Shown: positions 12,701 through 27,700 of the stretch, one piece after another
Numbering within the stretch: position 1 is the stretch's first letter
Layout: each line of letters starts with the position of its first letter
Notes under the pieces: model-generated
Told to the model about the DNA's origin: nothing
The model's database searches: none
Seen by the model: only the letters and a program-made list of their open reading frames with translations
Assembly (NCBI RefSeq): GCF_964355755.1
Contig: NC_092672.1
Coordinates: 38,188,501 to 38,252,500, forward strand
From: Antedon mediterranea
Taxonomy: Eukaryota; Echinodermata; Crinoidea; Comatulida; Antedonidae
DNA length: 64,000 nt
Direction of reading: 5' to 3'
Position numbers and translations under genes: made by a program

Positions 12701-15700
12701 TGTCTTGCCTAGCTGTCGATTAGCCTCGACACATTTTGCATAGGTTGGTGTGTGTGTGTGAAGAAGAGTGCGCGAAGGCAATCACATGAATTGACCTAAT
12801 CCTAGGCCTAGAAAGAATCCTATCGCAGTTGTAATCACTTGTTGCTATACGCTTGGGTACACACGGAACAAAAAATTTAACTGATGAATTATTCATGTTT
12901 ATTTTGTGACGTTTCATGAGGGGTCCCCAACTTATGTACGAAAAAAAAAAATCGCGTCCGAATGCGAACCAAGCTTAACCCATTTCGTGTAAATGGCCAA
13001 ATCACTTATCAAATACACCCTTTGTCCTATTGCAGACTTTAAAAATTAACCTAAATAAATACTTTTTTATATTGAAACTTCTTTTTTCATTTTTCCTTTA
13101 TTGCTTCTGACAAATCACTGCTGTATATTATACTCGCGTGCAATTTCGAGTAGTATTCGAGGGCACAAATGCTTTCAGGATTCAACTGATCATTGCACAC
13201 ATTTTACATACGTGCTAGGTAATGCAATAATAGTAATATAATAAAACCTTTCTGGTCTGTTATCATAGGCCTACATTCCTGCAGCATCATCTGAGAATTT
13301 TTTTAAAAGATTGTTGTGCAGGCGTCGTCTGTTTTTGTTATACGTGTACTGGAAACTAAAACGAGTAACCTGGTTCTAGTACGCGAATATGATCTTATAT
13401 ATCTTATATTTCTGGATCTTATTTATGTTTTTATGGATTTTATGAAACTAGATGATTGTATTCAACCTTAATAATGTTTCATCCCGTGGGAAATGAATAG
13501 CTTTTAAATTAATTTTAACTTGCTCATTTTAAATACAATAGAAGTGTAAAATAACTATGTTATATTATGTACCTGTATATTTCATTATCTCATTAATACA
13601 GATAAATTTAGTAGTTTTATCTTTTGCATGTTTTAAATTTGAAGTGCAATAAGCACTGTAATGAATTAAGTGTATACTATACTACTGAACCTAATATGCC
13701 CTGCGTGTGTAATTGGTTTTTCTCTTTCGTGAGGATTTTACCCACATATATTTCTAGATAAGGAAATATAAATCCATGCCAAAGGCAAATTACTGAAAAA
13801 ATGACAATGCTGTGGATATCAGTGGCTGGATTGCAAAATAGAGATACAAAAAAAAAGCGAAAAGCTAAATCAAAACGATAAAGTAAAATAAGATAAGAAA
13901 ATATATGTATTTAGCAAAGCATAATTGTATCATATAAAGAATATATAAATATATGTACATGTTGTATAACAACATAGCAACCGACTGATGCATGCGTAGA
14001 CGTGTTTTATGCTCTACATTGCGCGCGCGTTACTCAGACGCGTTTTTCTGTGATACTTTCAGTTGATGTTTTTCAAAACAACGAGGTTAGTTGGTGAATA
14101 GATATCACAATGTACTTCTAACTATTTCAATAAACTTATTGCTAATGATCAACATGATATTAAAATCACAGTGTTGCATAGGCCTACTGACCTAGATGTC
14201 GATGAACGAACAACGTGTGTGGACACAAATGAGTTTGGGCTACACGAATGTGTGCCAATAAAAAAATTGTCTAACGTTAAAACGCGTTGAAGTGTAAAGA
14301 TGACGCTGTTTTAGCGTCAAACATCTCTTTCAAAAGTGATATAATTGTATTACTCTTATAGTGTCGATAATCCGTATCCTTACTTATTGAAATTAGTGTG
14401 CTATTTGTATGCGATATATTACTATTGAGTAGATATATCACTTTGTACTTTTCCACGTACAGTGGATCGGTTCCACATTATTAATTGGTAAATCCGAAAC
14501 TCAGATACATGGGTTGTTAATAGATATCTTCATTAATAACATTGTTACATGATCCTCTCTCACAAAAAATAAAAATCTGTATCAAAAGTTAAATTAAAAT
14601 GTCATCTAACTTTCTTTTTTCTCAGTTATTTATTGTTTATTAAAATGTCATGGTGTTTCCAACCATTATGCAATGCGTAATTTTACTCCTTCCTATATAT
14701 TGCACATTAATAATAACTCTTCCCGTCACTTTTACAATATATTTACTTATTTTTCTAGAACACCAATATACATTTCCAGCTTCCTGTATAACGTGGCACT
14801 ACATGTCGATTTGATTCTCCGTCTCTAAAAATAAAATAAAAAGTAAAATATCACTAAATTGTCACTTGTTTATCTTTTACAGTCAAATGGCCATAACAAG
14901 AAAAATAGTTATGATATTAGAGTTGTGTACAGAGGCTTATGTAACCTACGTTATGGACTGGTATTGTTTATATGTATGTGGATGGGTTTGTGCAATGGTT
15001 TAGTAAAAGCATTCTCCTTTTGGTACATCGAAGCTTTAGGTACGTATTGGTTTTTTTCTACACTATCAAACTTTATGTGACAACAAAATGTGATGTGCTC
15101 ATATGGACATGATGATGTCATATCACTACAATATTTGAGTGGGTATATTACTACCATTAAATGTTTGAGCACATCACAGATGTAGACAGAGCTTTAGATT
15201 CATAGTAAAACTTGATCGTATAGAAAAATACGCCTATATTTAGAAAGCAATTTTCGCGCGCCCTCTATGAATGTTACAAACATTCAGTTGCTTTCATTTC
15301 CTTAAAAGCAAACGCATACAAATGTAATTCCATAAATTGGTAACCACACAGTACCGTAATGTACGGGAAGAGTGATTGTAACTTGGTGGTATGATGTATA
15401 AAAAGTTCCGCTTCCGACGTCTGGATCAATCCTCTTCCGACGTCTGGATCAATCCATCTTCAAGTATTATTCAAGTATTATGTGTTCTGTATTCTGTGAT
15501 GAATAGTGACAATTTCAGATATTACTGTACCAGTAAAATTCATAATCAATCAATTAATTCAAAGAATAAATAAAGATAATTATAATATAATAATTAATAA
15601 ATCATTGATGATTTAAAGCTTATACAAATCAAGCGTCATTATCATATGTGTCATTGGTAATTCACGAAGCAGTTCTAGATTCCAAGCAACGTGCTTTGGA

Positions 15701-18700
15701 AGTAGATACTCTACATTAAATCACCTCTTAACGTATTATAAATCACACGAAAACTATTATTCTATCAAGAGAAATCGCAATTCATTCAGCTTATAGTGTT
15801 TACGTTGTCTTAAATGGATACACGAACCTGTTATATAAAATGATTTCGCTCATTAGGCCTAACAACTTGGTTTCATTTTCGATTAATGTTTACTCGCCAT
15901 AAATGCGCAGAAAATCAACCAATAATGTTGAATGATAACTCGTTATTTATTAGTATGTGTTTTCTATATAATAACAAATGATTACTAGGCCCACATTATA
16001 TGGTCATCGCATGTCACTTGCTTAGAATAATAATATCAATCTTGAATATTAAGTAAGTATACCTTTGTCGGCGGAAGACGTTGGTCGAATAATTCTCGAA
16101 TTTGAATAGCGCCATAATATTAAGTAAATGTTGCAAGTATAGGCCTATTGCATTGAGCAAGTATAGGCCTATTGCATTGAGCAAGTATAGGCCTATTGCA
16201 TTGAGCAAGTATAGGCCTATTGCATTGAGCAAGTATAGGCCTATTGCATTGAGTAAACGACACATTAAGAGTGTAAGTTGCGCAAAATCGAGTAAACACA
16301 AAACGATATATCAACTATATAAAATGTAGTGTGTGTTATAGTTGATACAGAGATTTTTAATTCCAGTAGTAATACTCATTCGGCTAGTCCTTTTTTAAAC
16401 TTTTAAACGAATTCAAACAGTAAATGCTGATTGATCGAAATTCAATAGCATTTTAGTTTAAAGTAAATAACATGTTAATATTTGACTTATATTCTGTTGT
16501 CTTGTAAATACAATGTCAATTTAAATTCTATAAATTTCTAGATTTCCAAGGACGTATCTCTTAATTAAAAATGACTCGGAAAATATACTCATCAAATTCA
16601 TTTTTATTATTAATTATGACCTCCTACGCATTTTCGTGTCTAAAGTTACGACAGTGTAATCAATTGATGGTTATTCAAACTTCTGATTTGATGAATCGTT
16701 AGAAACGTCATACACAACATTTGACGCATGCGTACGACTCTGATTTGTACGCGAGTTGTAGCGTGCGTAAAAACTCTGAGTTGTGTACGCGAGTTGACGC
16801 GTGCGTACAAATTCTGATTTGTACGCGAGTTGACGCGTGCATACAAACTCTGATTTGTACGCGAGTTGACGCGTGCGTACAAACTCTGATCTTCTGTACG
16901 TGAGTTGACGCGTGCGTACAAACTCTGATTTGTACGTGTTTACCTATATTTTTTTCCTTGACCGACTTTGTTAGCAATTTAAATAGTTCATTTTATTAAT
17001 TATTATTATTATTATGTGATATCTTTATTTAAACAAACAACATATAAATATAAATAACGAATATTAACAATTCTAGCAATGAAAGCTGAAATTAAAAACA
17101 CAAAATGAACAACAAAAACATCAATATAAAAATATAAACAATTTCTGGAGAAAAAAAAACCAATCTTATTAATAAATTGGAAAATAGTGTTTTGTCGTAT
17201 ATTACCTAAGTAAATGATATTGCAAGGAACCTTACTAAGCAACACACACGTATGTCAACAATCTACTTGTGTATAGATTAGACGTTATGTTAATATACAA
17301 ATTGGAAACATTTATGATTATGAATTATGCACACGAGACGTTGTAACTAAATACATTGGTTTTGAAGTCAGCCCTTGGGAGATGCTTGGAGAGCTCGCCG
17401 TGCGTCGAGTAACTTAAACGGTTATCGAATACACTGCAGTCTTCACATTGTTATTCCCAATAGCAATTCTTAGTATTGCTATTGAAATGTAAATTCAAAC
17501 GTGTTCTGTTGAATGGAACCTACATTCCATTTTAACCTAATTCGATGTTCGAAGAAAAGAAATCGTTTGTGATGTTCGTAGTACAGCTACTGTAGTCTTA
17601 ACATTATTATAATGCTGGGACATTATAACAAACTGAGGCCTATTGTTGTATTCTCTCATTTGTCAGCAGTCGTTATTCAGTATTACTCCCCTAGCAAAAT
17701 ATCGAGAGCAATATACTTTAATTAAGAACCAATATTCTCATTAAATATGGTATAATGATTCTCATTTTGAAATGTTACCATGACAATACTACGCATTCAC
17801 AAGACATTTTCCGAAGATTAACGTTGATGGCGCATTGTCCATAATCTTTTAATATTATATACAAAGAAAATAGAAAGAAACTTGCAGCTTGAAAGGCAGC
17901 TAATAAGATTGGTTTTGATTTCTCACCAAAATGTCTATTTAAATTTGGTTCCCACACAGTACGCGACGCAAGTAATTTGACCAATCACAACGCGATGAAC
18001 CATTCGAATTGCCACTTGACTTGCGTTGCGCGTACGTCCTTGCGTTACGCGTACGACCTAGCGTTGCGCGTACGTTCTTGCGTTGCAATCATGGCAAAAT
18101 TAGTTTTGTCAGTTGATTGTTCTAATTTCAATCACCGCGCCATTTTTAGGAGTTTAAGTAACAAAAATGTTTTTTTTTTGAGTTGATGTATCTTCTCATA
18201 TCTTTTTCAATTATTTGAAAAATAACTAATCACATGTCAACAGCATTCTTGTATATCCGCATACAAAGTTCAGTGACGTCATTGGTTATCGAGTAAGCGC
18301 ATTCAAATTTTGTTTTACTTGTTTTCTATCAGAAACATATTAAATGGTAATCAATCATATTTTAAAAATGAAATTAAGAATTTTCTTAAACTCGAAGTAT
18401 TGCGTGATGTCTTTACATTACATTTCTGTATGGTCCGTGTGGCAAATTCATTTATTCATTATTGATAAGTACAATATGTTAGTGACGTAATCATCTTATC
18501 AACGTCATTTCAAAATTATTAAAAATTCAAGTTATTACTATTACTACATCGTTTTGACATTCTCAATCGATCAAGTACAGGCTTGTCATCGCTGAGTATT
18601 CATGATCACCTCTACCTTACTTGTTCGTGTGTTTTTTTATTATTTCAATCTATATAAAGAAAATTACTACATTCAGTAAACTAGTAACCTGTAGTATTAC

Positions 18701-21700
18701 AAAAATCCATCCATTTTGAAAAATATCAGATAAGAAATAAACCAAATTAATAAAGCAAATCCATATGAGAGACTACAAATTCTTTTTTAATAAACCGATC
18801 AAAAAAGATTGAGTTTTAACAAAAACCAACTTTTACATAAGATTTTAACAAACCAATCAGAATAACTTTTACAACATAAGTTTCACGAATCATGATAGCT
18901 TTTACAACATAAGTTTTACAAATCATAATAACTTTTACAACATAAGTTTCACCAATCAGAATAACCTTTACATAAGATTTTAACAAACCAATCCGAATAA
19001 CTTTTACAACATAAGTTTCACTAATCATAATAGCTTTTACAACATAAGTTTCACCAATCAGATTAACTTTACAACATAACGTTTACCAATTAGAATAATT
19101 TTTACCTAAGATTTTAACAAACCAATCAGAAAAGCTTTTACAACATAAGTTTCTCCAATCAGAATAGCTTTTACAACATAAGTTTCACCAATCAGATTAA
19201 CTTTACAATATATGTTTTTAACAAACCAATCAGAATAGCTTTTACAACATAAATTTCTTCAATCAGAATAGCTTTTACAACATAAGTTTCACCAATCAGA
19301 TTAACTTTTACAATATATGTTTTTAACAAAACAATCAGAATAGCTTTTACAACATAAGTTTCTTCAATCAGAATAGCTTTTACAACATAAGTTCCACCAA
19401 TCAGATTAACTTTTACAATATATGTTTTTAACGAACCAATCAGAATAACTTTACAATATAAGTTTTTAACAAACAAACTTTTACTTTTACAATATTACAA
19501 GTTTTTTTAACAAACCAGCTTTTACTTTTACAATATTATAAGTTTTTTTTAACAAACCAAATTTTACTTTTACAATAATTATTATTTTTTTTTTTGTCTT
19601 ATGTAGGATCGACCCACTTTTATTTCTTCATCAATAAAATGTTCGTTTACAATGAGTACATTGAGCACATGAGTAATGTAATGATACAATACAATATAAT
19701 TGACATTAACTAACTTTCAGTACAACTGATATCTCACTCCTACCATTGCATTTTATATATAATAGTATAAGGAAAGAAAAAAAATTCCTCTATGTTATAC
19801 ACTCTTTACACGTTTTTCAATCCTTAACAATGTACGTATAATTTACCACAGAATTCTTAATTTTATAACTCTTTTTATCTCTTTCAGGCAATCAAAAAAA
19901 AAAAAGTTATATTTTACTTTACCTAAATATCAATTTTATAAACTTTAATTTTATACCTTGCTAAATTGTTACGGTCCATATCTGACCACATTTTTTTTGC
20001 CTTTTCTTTATTTATTAGAAACTCACAATTGATTATATCTTCTAACTCCGCAGTGAACATTAACCATGGACATTTTTTAACAAGTCCTAGTCTGTGTTTG
20101 ACTTTATTTTTATAAACACAGAAAGTTAAAATGGAAAATATTTCATTAATTTTGACATCATATTTTCCAAGTAAAATTTTCTCCCATGTAACTTCCTGAG
20201 TAAATGCAAAACATGTTTTCAACATAGCGCAACATTTTACCCAGCAATGTTTTACTTCTTTGCATGTAAATAACATATGCTTTTCATTTTCAACCTCCTC
20301 ATTACAATATTCACAATAATTACTGTTTGACAAATTCCATAATTTTAGCTTACACCTAGTTGGTAAAATTTTATGTAGCAACTTAAAATTAAAGAAAGCC
20401 ACTCTTTTTATGTGCAACATACTCTTAACTTTGTTTTTCCAACATAGATTCCAGTCCAATAATTATTATAAGTTTTTTTAACCGACCATTACAATACGTT
20501 TTTAACAAACTACTACCGATATTCTGTTTGTTTTGTTAAAAAGACATTCTTATGTTAATAATACTTACTTAATGATACTTACTTAATAATACTTACTTAA
20601 TAATACTTACTTAATGATACTTACTTAATGATACTTACTTAATGATACTTACCTAATGATACTTACTTAATAATACTTACTTAATAATACTTACTTAATA
20701 ATACTTACTTAATGATACTTACTTAATGATACTTACTTAATGATACTTACTTAATGATACTTACTTAATAATACTTACTTAATGATACTTACTTAATAAT
20801 ACTTACTTAATAATACTTACTTAATGATACTTACTTAATGATACTTACTTAATGATACTTACTTAATAATACTTACTTAATAATACTTACTTAATGATAC
20901 TTACTTAATAATAGTTACTTAATGATACTTACTTAATGATACTTACTTAATGATACTTACTTAATAATACTTACTTAATGATACTTACTTAATGATACTT
21001 ACTTAATGATACTTACTTAATGATACTTACTTAATGATACTTACTTAATGATACTTACTTAATGATACTTACTAAAGGCGGCCTTTGCTACTACAAACCA
21101 GATACAATTTGAATTGAATTGAACTCTTTCAAATAAGATGTTTATCCTAGTTGACTATTCGTCAAACAATTGCTTAAAATTTACTACAATAGCGTTATAA
21201 TGTTAGCGGTTTTTAGTACTTTGTATATTATTAAATGTTCTTGTTTGTTGTTCTCAGTTTCGAATTCTTTTTTTTTTTTAATTTCACTAATGGCAGGAAA
21301 CTACTATTTTTATCACAATTTCGGTCGGAGTATCAGAATATCTTTCATGATCTTAATAATGTGAGTTAACCAATAAAGTTACGTACTCGTACATACAACC
21401 AGAAGAGATAATAACTCACTTACGAAACGCTACTCTCGTAAAATTAACTCAACCCACATTGATTAGCAGTAAACAGGAACCATATAATTATTGGGTACCA
21501 TTAATGGCTTTTGGCGGCAACTTCAATACATTAAGTACATCACCAGTATGCTTTGGTGATAATGTATTTCACTTAATAATATTTCTATTGTGCTGAAGTT
21601 TAATGTAATTAGTTAATGTTATTTAATGAAGTTTGCTGTCGTATATTTTTTGATGGTGACTATTGACTTATAATTTAATAATATTATTAGCCACATGTAA

Positions 21701-24700
21701 ATTTCACACGCGCGCGCGGATTATCCGTTATATGAATCTTCTTGTATGCATTATACACATGTGAAAAAATCATTACAATTGTAGACTTATTAGTTTTATG
21801 CGCGCCACACGTAGCAACAGAGCGCGTGTATTATACATGACAATACAATTACAATATTATTACAGCATTAGTTTAATGCGCGCAAAGTACGAAATAACAG
21901 AGCGCGTGTATACTGTCACTGTTACGAGACATAAATTGACATTGCAGAGCAAAAATTATCATTATTAACATAAACTCCGGAGTACAGGTTGGATGAAATA
22001 ATTCTATAAATTAAAGAAAATAAGTTCATCCAGTTGGGCGTTTGAGAGAGAATATCAACAAATATACCCGGGTCGGCCGATCAGGACTTTTTGCAAAACA
22101 AACTTTATAACGAATGAAAAGAAAAACTACATTAAAAAATAGCTTTTACCAAACAAAATAATCATATGTGTAATTTGCTGATTGGCTACAGAAACTGCGT
22201 TTATCGATCGTTTAAAATCGGTCACATGACCAAATCCAATTACTATGGAAACCGGTTAACAAAATACTAAGACGTGTGACCCACATAATTGAAGATGAAT
22301 GAATACTACTGATGTGATTGAGATTATAAATAACGACTAATATTCGATAATATTAGGTTAATTAATGGTCATTAATGGTCATTAATACAATATTTTCATT
22401 TTATATATTTTAATTAATTATAGTTTAGTGTGTTTCTTCATTATTTTTTACTGCCATTATTTTCAGTGAAATTTGAAATTTTTTGAATTAAAAAAATCTT
22501 TCTATTAAAAGTACATTCAAAGAGGATGAATTTGTTTTTCTCTTAAACATAATTTTAAAAGATATTTAAAATAAAAAACACTTGATATTTTTAATAGAAA
22601 GAATCATCAACATACAATTATTGCTATAATTGTATTATAGATAAACTCATAAAAAAAATTGTACCCATATCATTTATCTTAATCAAATATTGTATTTTGA
22701 AAATAATTATTATGACTATTTTTAAGAGGAGTTTCTTGTTGGTGATCACGGTACTCAAACACTGCTCGTACTAAAACTAATTTACTTGGTAGTACTTAAG
22801 TACTAGTACAAGTACATGGCGTGAGAACGTGTGATTGATAATAAGACAAATTGCAATGGATGTATTCACTGTCAATCCGCTGATGAATTGGACTTTGTAG
22901 GCAAAATATAAAAAAATATGTTGAGTAGAATGTTCTATGAATAAACATGTACAGCTAGAAAACATCGATCTTGATGGTGTATTTATTTATTATTTATTTC
23001 ATTGATTCCGACAGTACAAAATATTAAGACAAAATAGATACAAGACAATGCCGAGGAGGAGAATCGAGAGACAAAATATATAAGTACGCTTCATCGTCGT
23101 ATAGCGAGTTATACTATCTTCTGCTGCCATTTATTCCTGTCGTGGGCTGGATGTGTCTCAATGGGGGTACGGTGAGGTGGGTGGGGGTGTAATTTAATAC
23201 TGTTTTCAAGCCATCCTTTATCATTGTTGTCCATATTTTCTTTCGTTTTCAAACTGTCGTTTTCTTCTAAAAACAAAAGCAATAAACAAAATGTTGTCAC
23301 TCGTAAGCTGCTCTCCAATGTCTGGTATTGAATGCAACAAACTCATAGCAACATTGGGGGACAATAACTATTATTATAGAAATCCAAAGGAGAATTGCTG
23401 AAAATGACAGTGCTGGATCTCAATAGTGATACAAAAGAAATAATCAGAAAGCTAAATCAAAACGATAAAATAAATCAGCCAGAAAGAGATTGTTGATCTA
23501 TCGGATATCATTACACTAATCCTAAATCATATCCTTGCCCTGGCGGATTAGCGTTTATCCACCGCCGAAAGATTGACATTCTTTCTTGCTGCTTAACTTT
23601 ATCGTTTTTATTTAGGTTTTGCTAATTTAATTATTATTATATATATATATATATCCAGTAATCCATACCCACAGTCTTTTGTCAGTAAGTGGCCTTTTGA
23701 CCAGGTCATTCGCAGGACAATCAATGGCACACAATATACAATACTGTTCTAGTCATAAACACCTACGCAAACTATTAAAATAAGTGCAATTGTTTATAAT
23801 GTAAAATTTTAAAATGTTTTATATCTTATTTTAGGTGGTTCAAGCTCGTTGGCCAGTTTGACTAACTTAGCAGCAACGTTTGCCAGTGCAGCAGGCCTGG
23901 TTGTCATGCCCAATATCAACGCTTCGTGCGGCTACACAAAACCAATATTTATTGGTTTGATATTTCAAGGTCTGAACTACTTCGGCTACGCAGTTATGCA
24001 AAATCCGTGGTGGGCAATCCTTCCAAATATAATCAAAGGTTGGTAAATAATTCTTTTTTTTTTATACACAACTATGCTAACAGAAAGGATTGAAAATAGT
24101 ATTGTAATAGATCGTAACAAAAAAAACTGCGTTCTAACCAAAAAAACCTACCGCAACATATAGCCTAGTCTGGGTTCCAGACGGAATTTTGACTTAATAT
24201 TAGTAAAAAGATAAAATATTTTGGCATATATCAGCTTGTATTTTAAGACAAAAATCGAAATAAAAAAAATAAATAAAAAAGACAATAAATACATACTTGG
24301 GGCAAAGTCTACATATAGCCATTCAAACGTCCGAATTAATATATGTTCGTGCAATATGAAATCATATATTATTCAAACTAATCAACAGTACGCACCACTG
24401 ACTTCTTAGGTACATTGAACAGTTTCAAAATTATGAGATTTCCAGTGGGTGCCAGTATAGAGGGCGCACCAAAATAATTTATTTTAGCCATAAAAGCAAT
24501 TTTACATTTTCTATCATGAATGAGATTTCGGTATAACCCTATCCTAATTTGTTTTCGCCTTACCGAGTGTAGAATGTGCCGACAGCGCAATCTCTTACGA
24601 CGACTATAGAATTGTTAATATCAAAGAATTACCGTTGATGGAAAGTAGAGTTCATTAAACCAAAAATATATCATACACTAAGTAACATTAATGAGCCATT

Positions 24701-27700
24701 TATCTATAAATAGAAAGGTAGATACATTGTTTCACGTTGCTTAGTAACTAAACCTATGAAAAATATTCGTGTAACACGCGAGGACTATATATATTTATGT
24801 TGTATTATAAATAACGACACGCCCTGAGATACCGTCACACACAATGTTGTGTTTGGCATAGCATATGTGTCTTTAATCACTATATTATCTTCGCGTTTTA
24901 TTCGTGTAATACGCGAGGACTATATAGTTATGTTGTATTATAAACGAAACGCACATGCCAAGAGATACCGTACACACACAATCTCGTCTTTTATCGATAC
25001 CGTACACGCATTTTGTTCGTGAGAAAAATGACTTATTTTGTTGAAAAGAAAACGGACACCTTCCACTGAAAACCCCACACCAAAGATGCACACATAATAC
25101 ACACGTACATCAAAATCATGTTTAATAATAATAGTCAATGACTCAATATAGAGTAAATAACCCGACACGCTCGCTATGAAATCCATCTAATATTCGTTAA
25201 TAGAACATCTATTCGGTCTCTACCCTTCTCATTACAAACACTCGACAAATTTGACGTATTTATTAGATGTCACCATAGCGAATGAAACATGTGTTATTGT
25301 TGGTTATTAGGGCGTATTAATTGGCTGGTATGTTTTATACAGACCTCTTGGGCATCAGTCTTAGATGTCAATGTTCGTCTTAATCCCCAGACGAATGAAA
25401 AGTCCATCCTGTTATAGGAGAAATCGAATTAACTATCAATCAATTTATACTTCCTGTGGTCCTTAGCGATTGGCTTGCTAAAATGTCAATATTTATTTGT
25501 ATTATTTTGAATCCGGTAAAATAACCAGTTTAACGCTTTATCATTGTAATTAATTACTTATTGATGCTCTAAAAATTATTCTACCAAATTAATTTCCCAT
25601 AATTCTCGAGTTTCATTTTGGGAATCTTATACTTGATTTTTTGGATTCCAAACAAATAACGTTTTATTGTTTCTTGTTCCCCATCGTCCCTCTTCTTCCC
25701 CTTCTCCCTCTTCTCTCGTTCCCCATCCTCCCTCTTTATCCATTTCTGCCTCTACTTTCGTTCTCCATCCACCCACTTCATCCCTTTCTTTATCTTGGCC
25801 TTCTCGTCATGCGGCCAACCACGTCCTCCTCTGGAGCCTGAGAAATATTTTATTTCTTTCCTAGAAGCATTGCCTAGGACATTTATTATACAAAGGCCAT
25901 TGCCCGAATACATCAATTATATATAACAATAAAATAAACTTATGCGTGCGTTAAATAATGCTTTCTCTTTTTATAAGAAAAGTAAATAAACTTAGCAAGG
26001 TTAGAATATATATTTTACTTTATATCTATTTCCTTATAATATTTTACTTGACATTTACAAAATAATTTTTCAACAGTAGGGAATTTAAAGTAAAAAGATG
26101 GAAATAATTGTTTTCTTAAATTATTATATAAGGGACATTGAGATAAGAAAAATCACTCCTGGCAATATATAAGTTTTATGTAGTATCTCAAATATTACAT
26201 TAAGCTGTAAAATCCGACTCTCAACTAGTATTCTATTAAAATACGTACAAATGCCACCTCAGTACAATTACATTTTCCACATCGAGAAAGGCTATTTTTA
26301 TATTGTTTGGATTTTTTTTCTGAAATTACAAATTTACTTTAAGTTGTCGTGCTTGTAATGCAATAAATTAAATATCAATATCAAGAAATTAACTTTTTGT
26401 AGCGTTATACCAGCAGCACGAGCACGCTTATCAAATGTTAATGATACCTACACAATTGAAATATTGATTATTGGTTTAGCAATGTTGAAAGTATCGATCC
26501 TAATAGTTATATTTCCAATACGTGTTGTAAATTATAGTGTATTTGTTATTACCAATGCATCCATTGGTTCTTGAGTTGTGATGTAATGAAGAAAAACCAT
26601 TTGAGGTATTTTTGCTATTTAAAATAACCCAAAGCGTGACTTGTACTTTCTCATTCTGTAGATTATCATTTAACTCGCCTTTGAAAAGAACGTTGACATT
26701 ATAAAAACGTCCGGTTAAAATATATAATATCACCGACTGAGCCATCAAATATTAAACATTATACTTGTAAGATATCACATTCGTCCTCAGGTAGTATAGC
26801 GTCACTCATTATCCTACATGGTTACATCAACCTGTTTTAGTACCTTAGCATTCATTCCCAATAGACGCGCGACGCAGGTAAATTTGACCAATCACGATGA
26901 GCTAGATCATCCGAACCGTTCCTTGTGATTGGTGGTAAACTCAATTGCGTTGTACATGCGCATTTAGAAATAGACATGTTGCTTTCAGGAAGGGACCAAT
27001 TTTTATGACTTCATTTCATATAATATTATCAATCTCACCACACAGGTACACAAACATTAATGATGTATGGACAAAATTCTGATACAAATATTTACATTTA
27101 TATACGTGCTCGTAAAATTTTCTTTATGCAGGCGGATATAAGATTTGACTATCGATTCGTTATTAGTGTGCATACACCGCGTAAACTTTTGTGTGACACG
27201 CGCCTTTTTGTACGTATGCGCCAATTCTTGATGACGATGTACACGCGTTGTATAATCTTAACCACTACATATCATTACCCATCATTTTGAATACTTGACA
27301 TCATTTTACTGTTATATTTGGTTGCTCTCATTAACTGCTGCTGAGCTGTTTGAATTCTGATTTGAGCCTTAAGACCTACTTTAGATTATAATCACATCAG
27401 CGCTTTATACACATCCATCATCATATTCAAAAACGTACAACAAATTCATATCAAGGTATACATTGGAAGTGGTATGTATGTACCTCACGCACTAATGTGT
27501 ATAGCATCGTATTCGTAATGTTATTATTTTTATATAATTTCGTTATCCGGCCGATTCTTGTGTAGAATGTTTATTTATTGAGGTAAAAATAATTAAAATT
27601 ACAACAAAGTAGCCGTTTTGCTAAAAACGTTGTGTACTCACAATATGCCATGGATAAAAATAAAAATAAATATTTATATGTTAATCCTATTAACTATTAT

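Larger units (their letters stand above)
3748..14882 (+). other. MFSD6-like intron between exons A and B (11.1 kb)
   Basis: Bounded by GTGAGT and TTTTACAG. It contains fold-back elements at 3859, 4187, 5598, 6441, 8853 and 9720, a two-copy local duplication (4890-5345), a tRNA-like gene (11518-11588), a LINE remnant (11890-12050), a Mutator-like element (12066-12955) and a dispersed repeat (13780-13895). Stretches 6550-8340, 9890-11500 and 13000-14850 show nothing I can name. Confidence 0.7.
15040..23834 (+). other. MFSD6-like intron between exons B and C (8.8 kb)
   Basis: It holds a MITE (15057), tandem arrays (16133, 16722, 18826, 20553), a degraded family 2 element (17943) and a truncated LINE (19586). 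Nothing further is named in 15200-16100, 17000-17900, 18200-18800 and 21100-23380, apart from low-complexity AT and TA-microsatellite runs (23637-23654). Confidence 0.7.

Noticed and set aside
16014-16329. Repetitive frames on both strands
   Set aside because: Produced by a 24-bp tandem repeat with a unit length divisible by three.
24039-24044. Alternative donor GTAAAT four bases after the chosen exon C donor
   Set aside because: It would shift the frame into exon D and break the conserved TM10 sequence.
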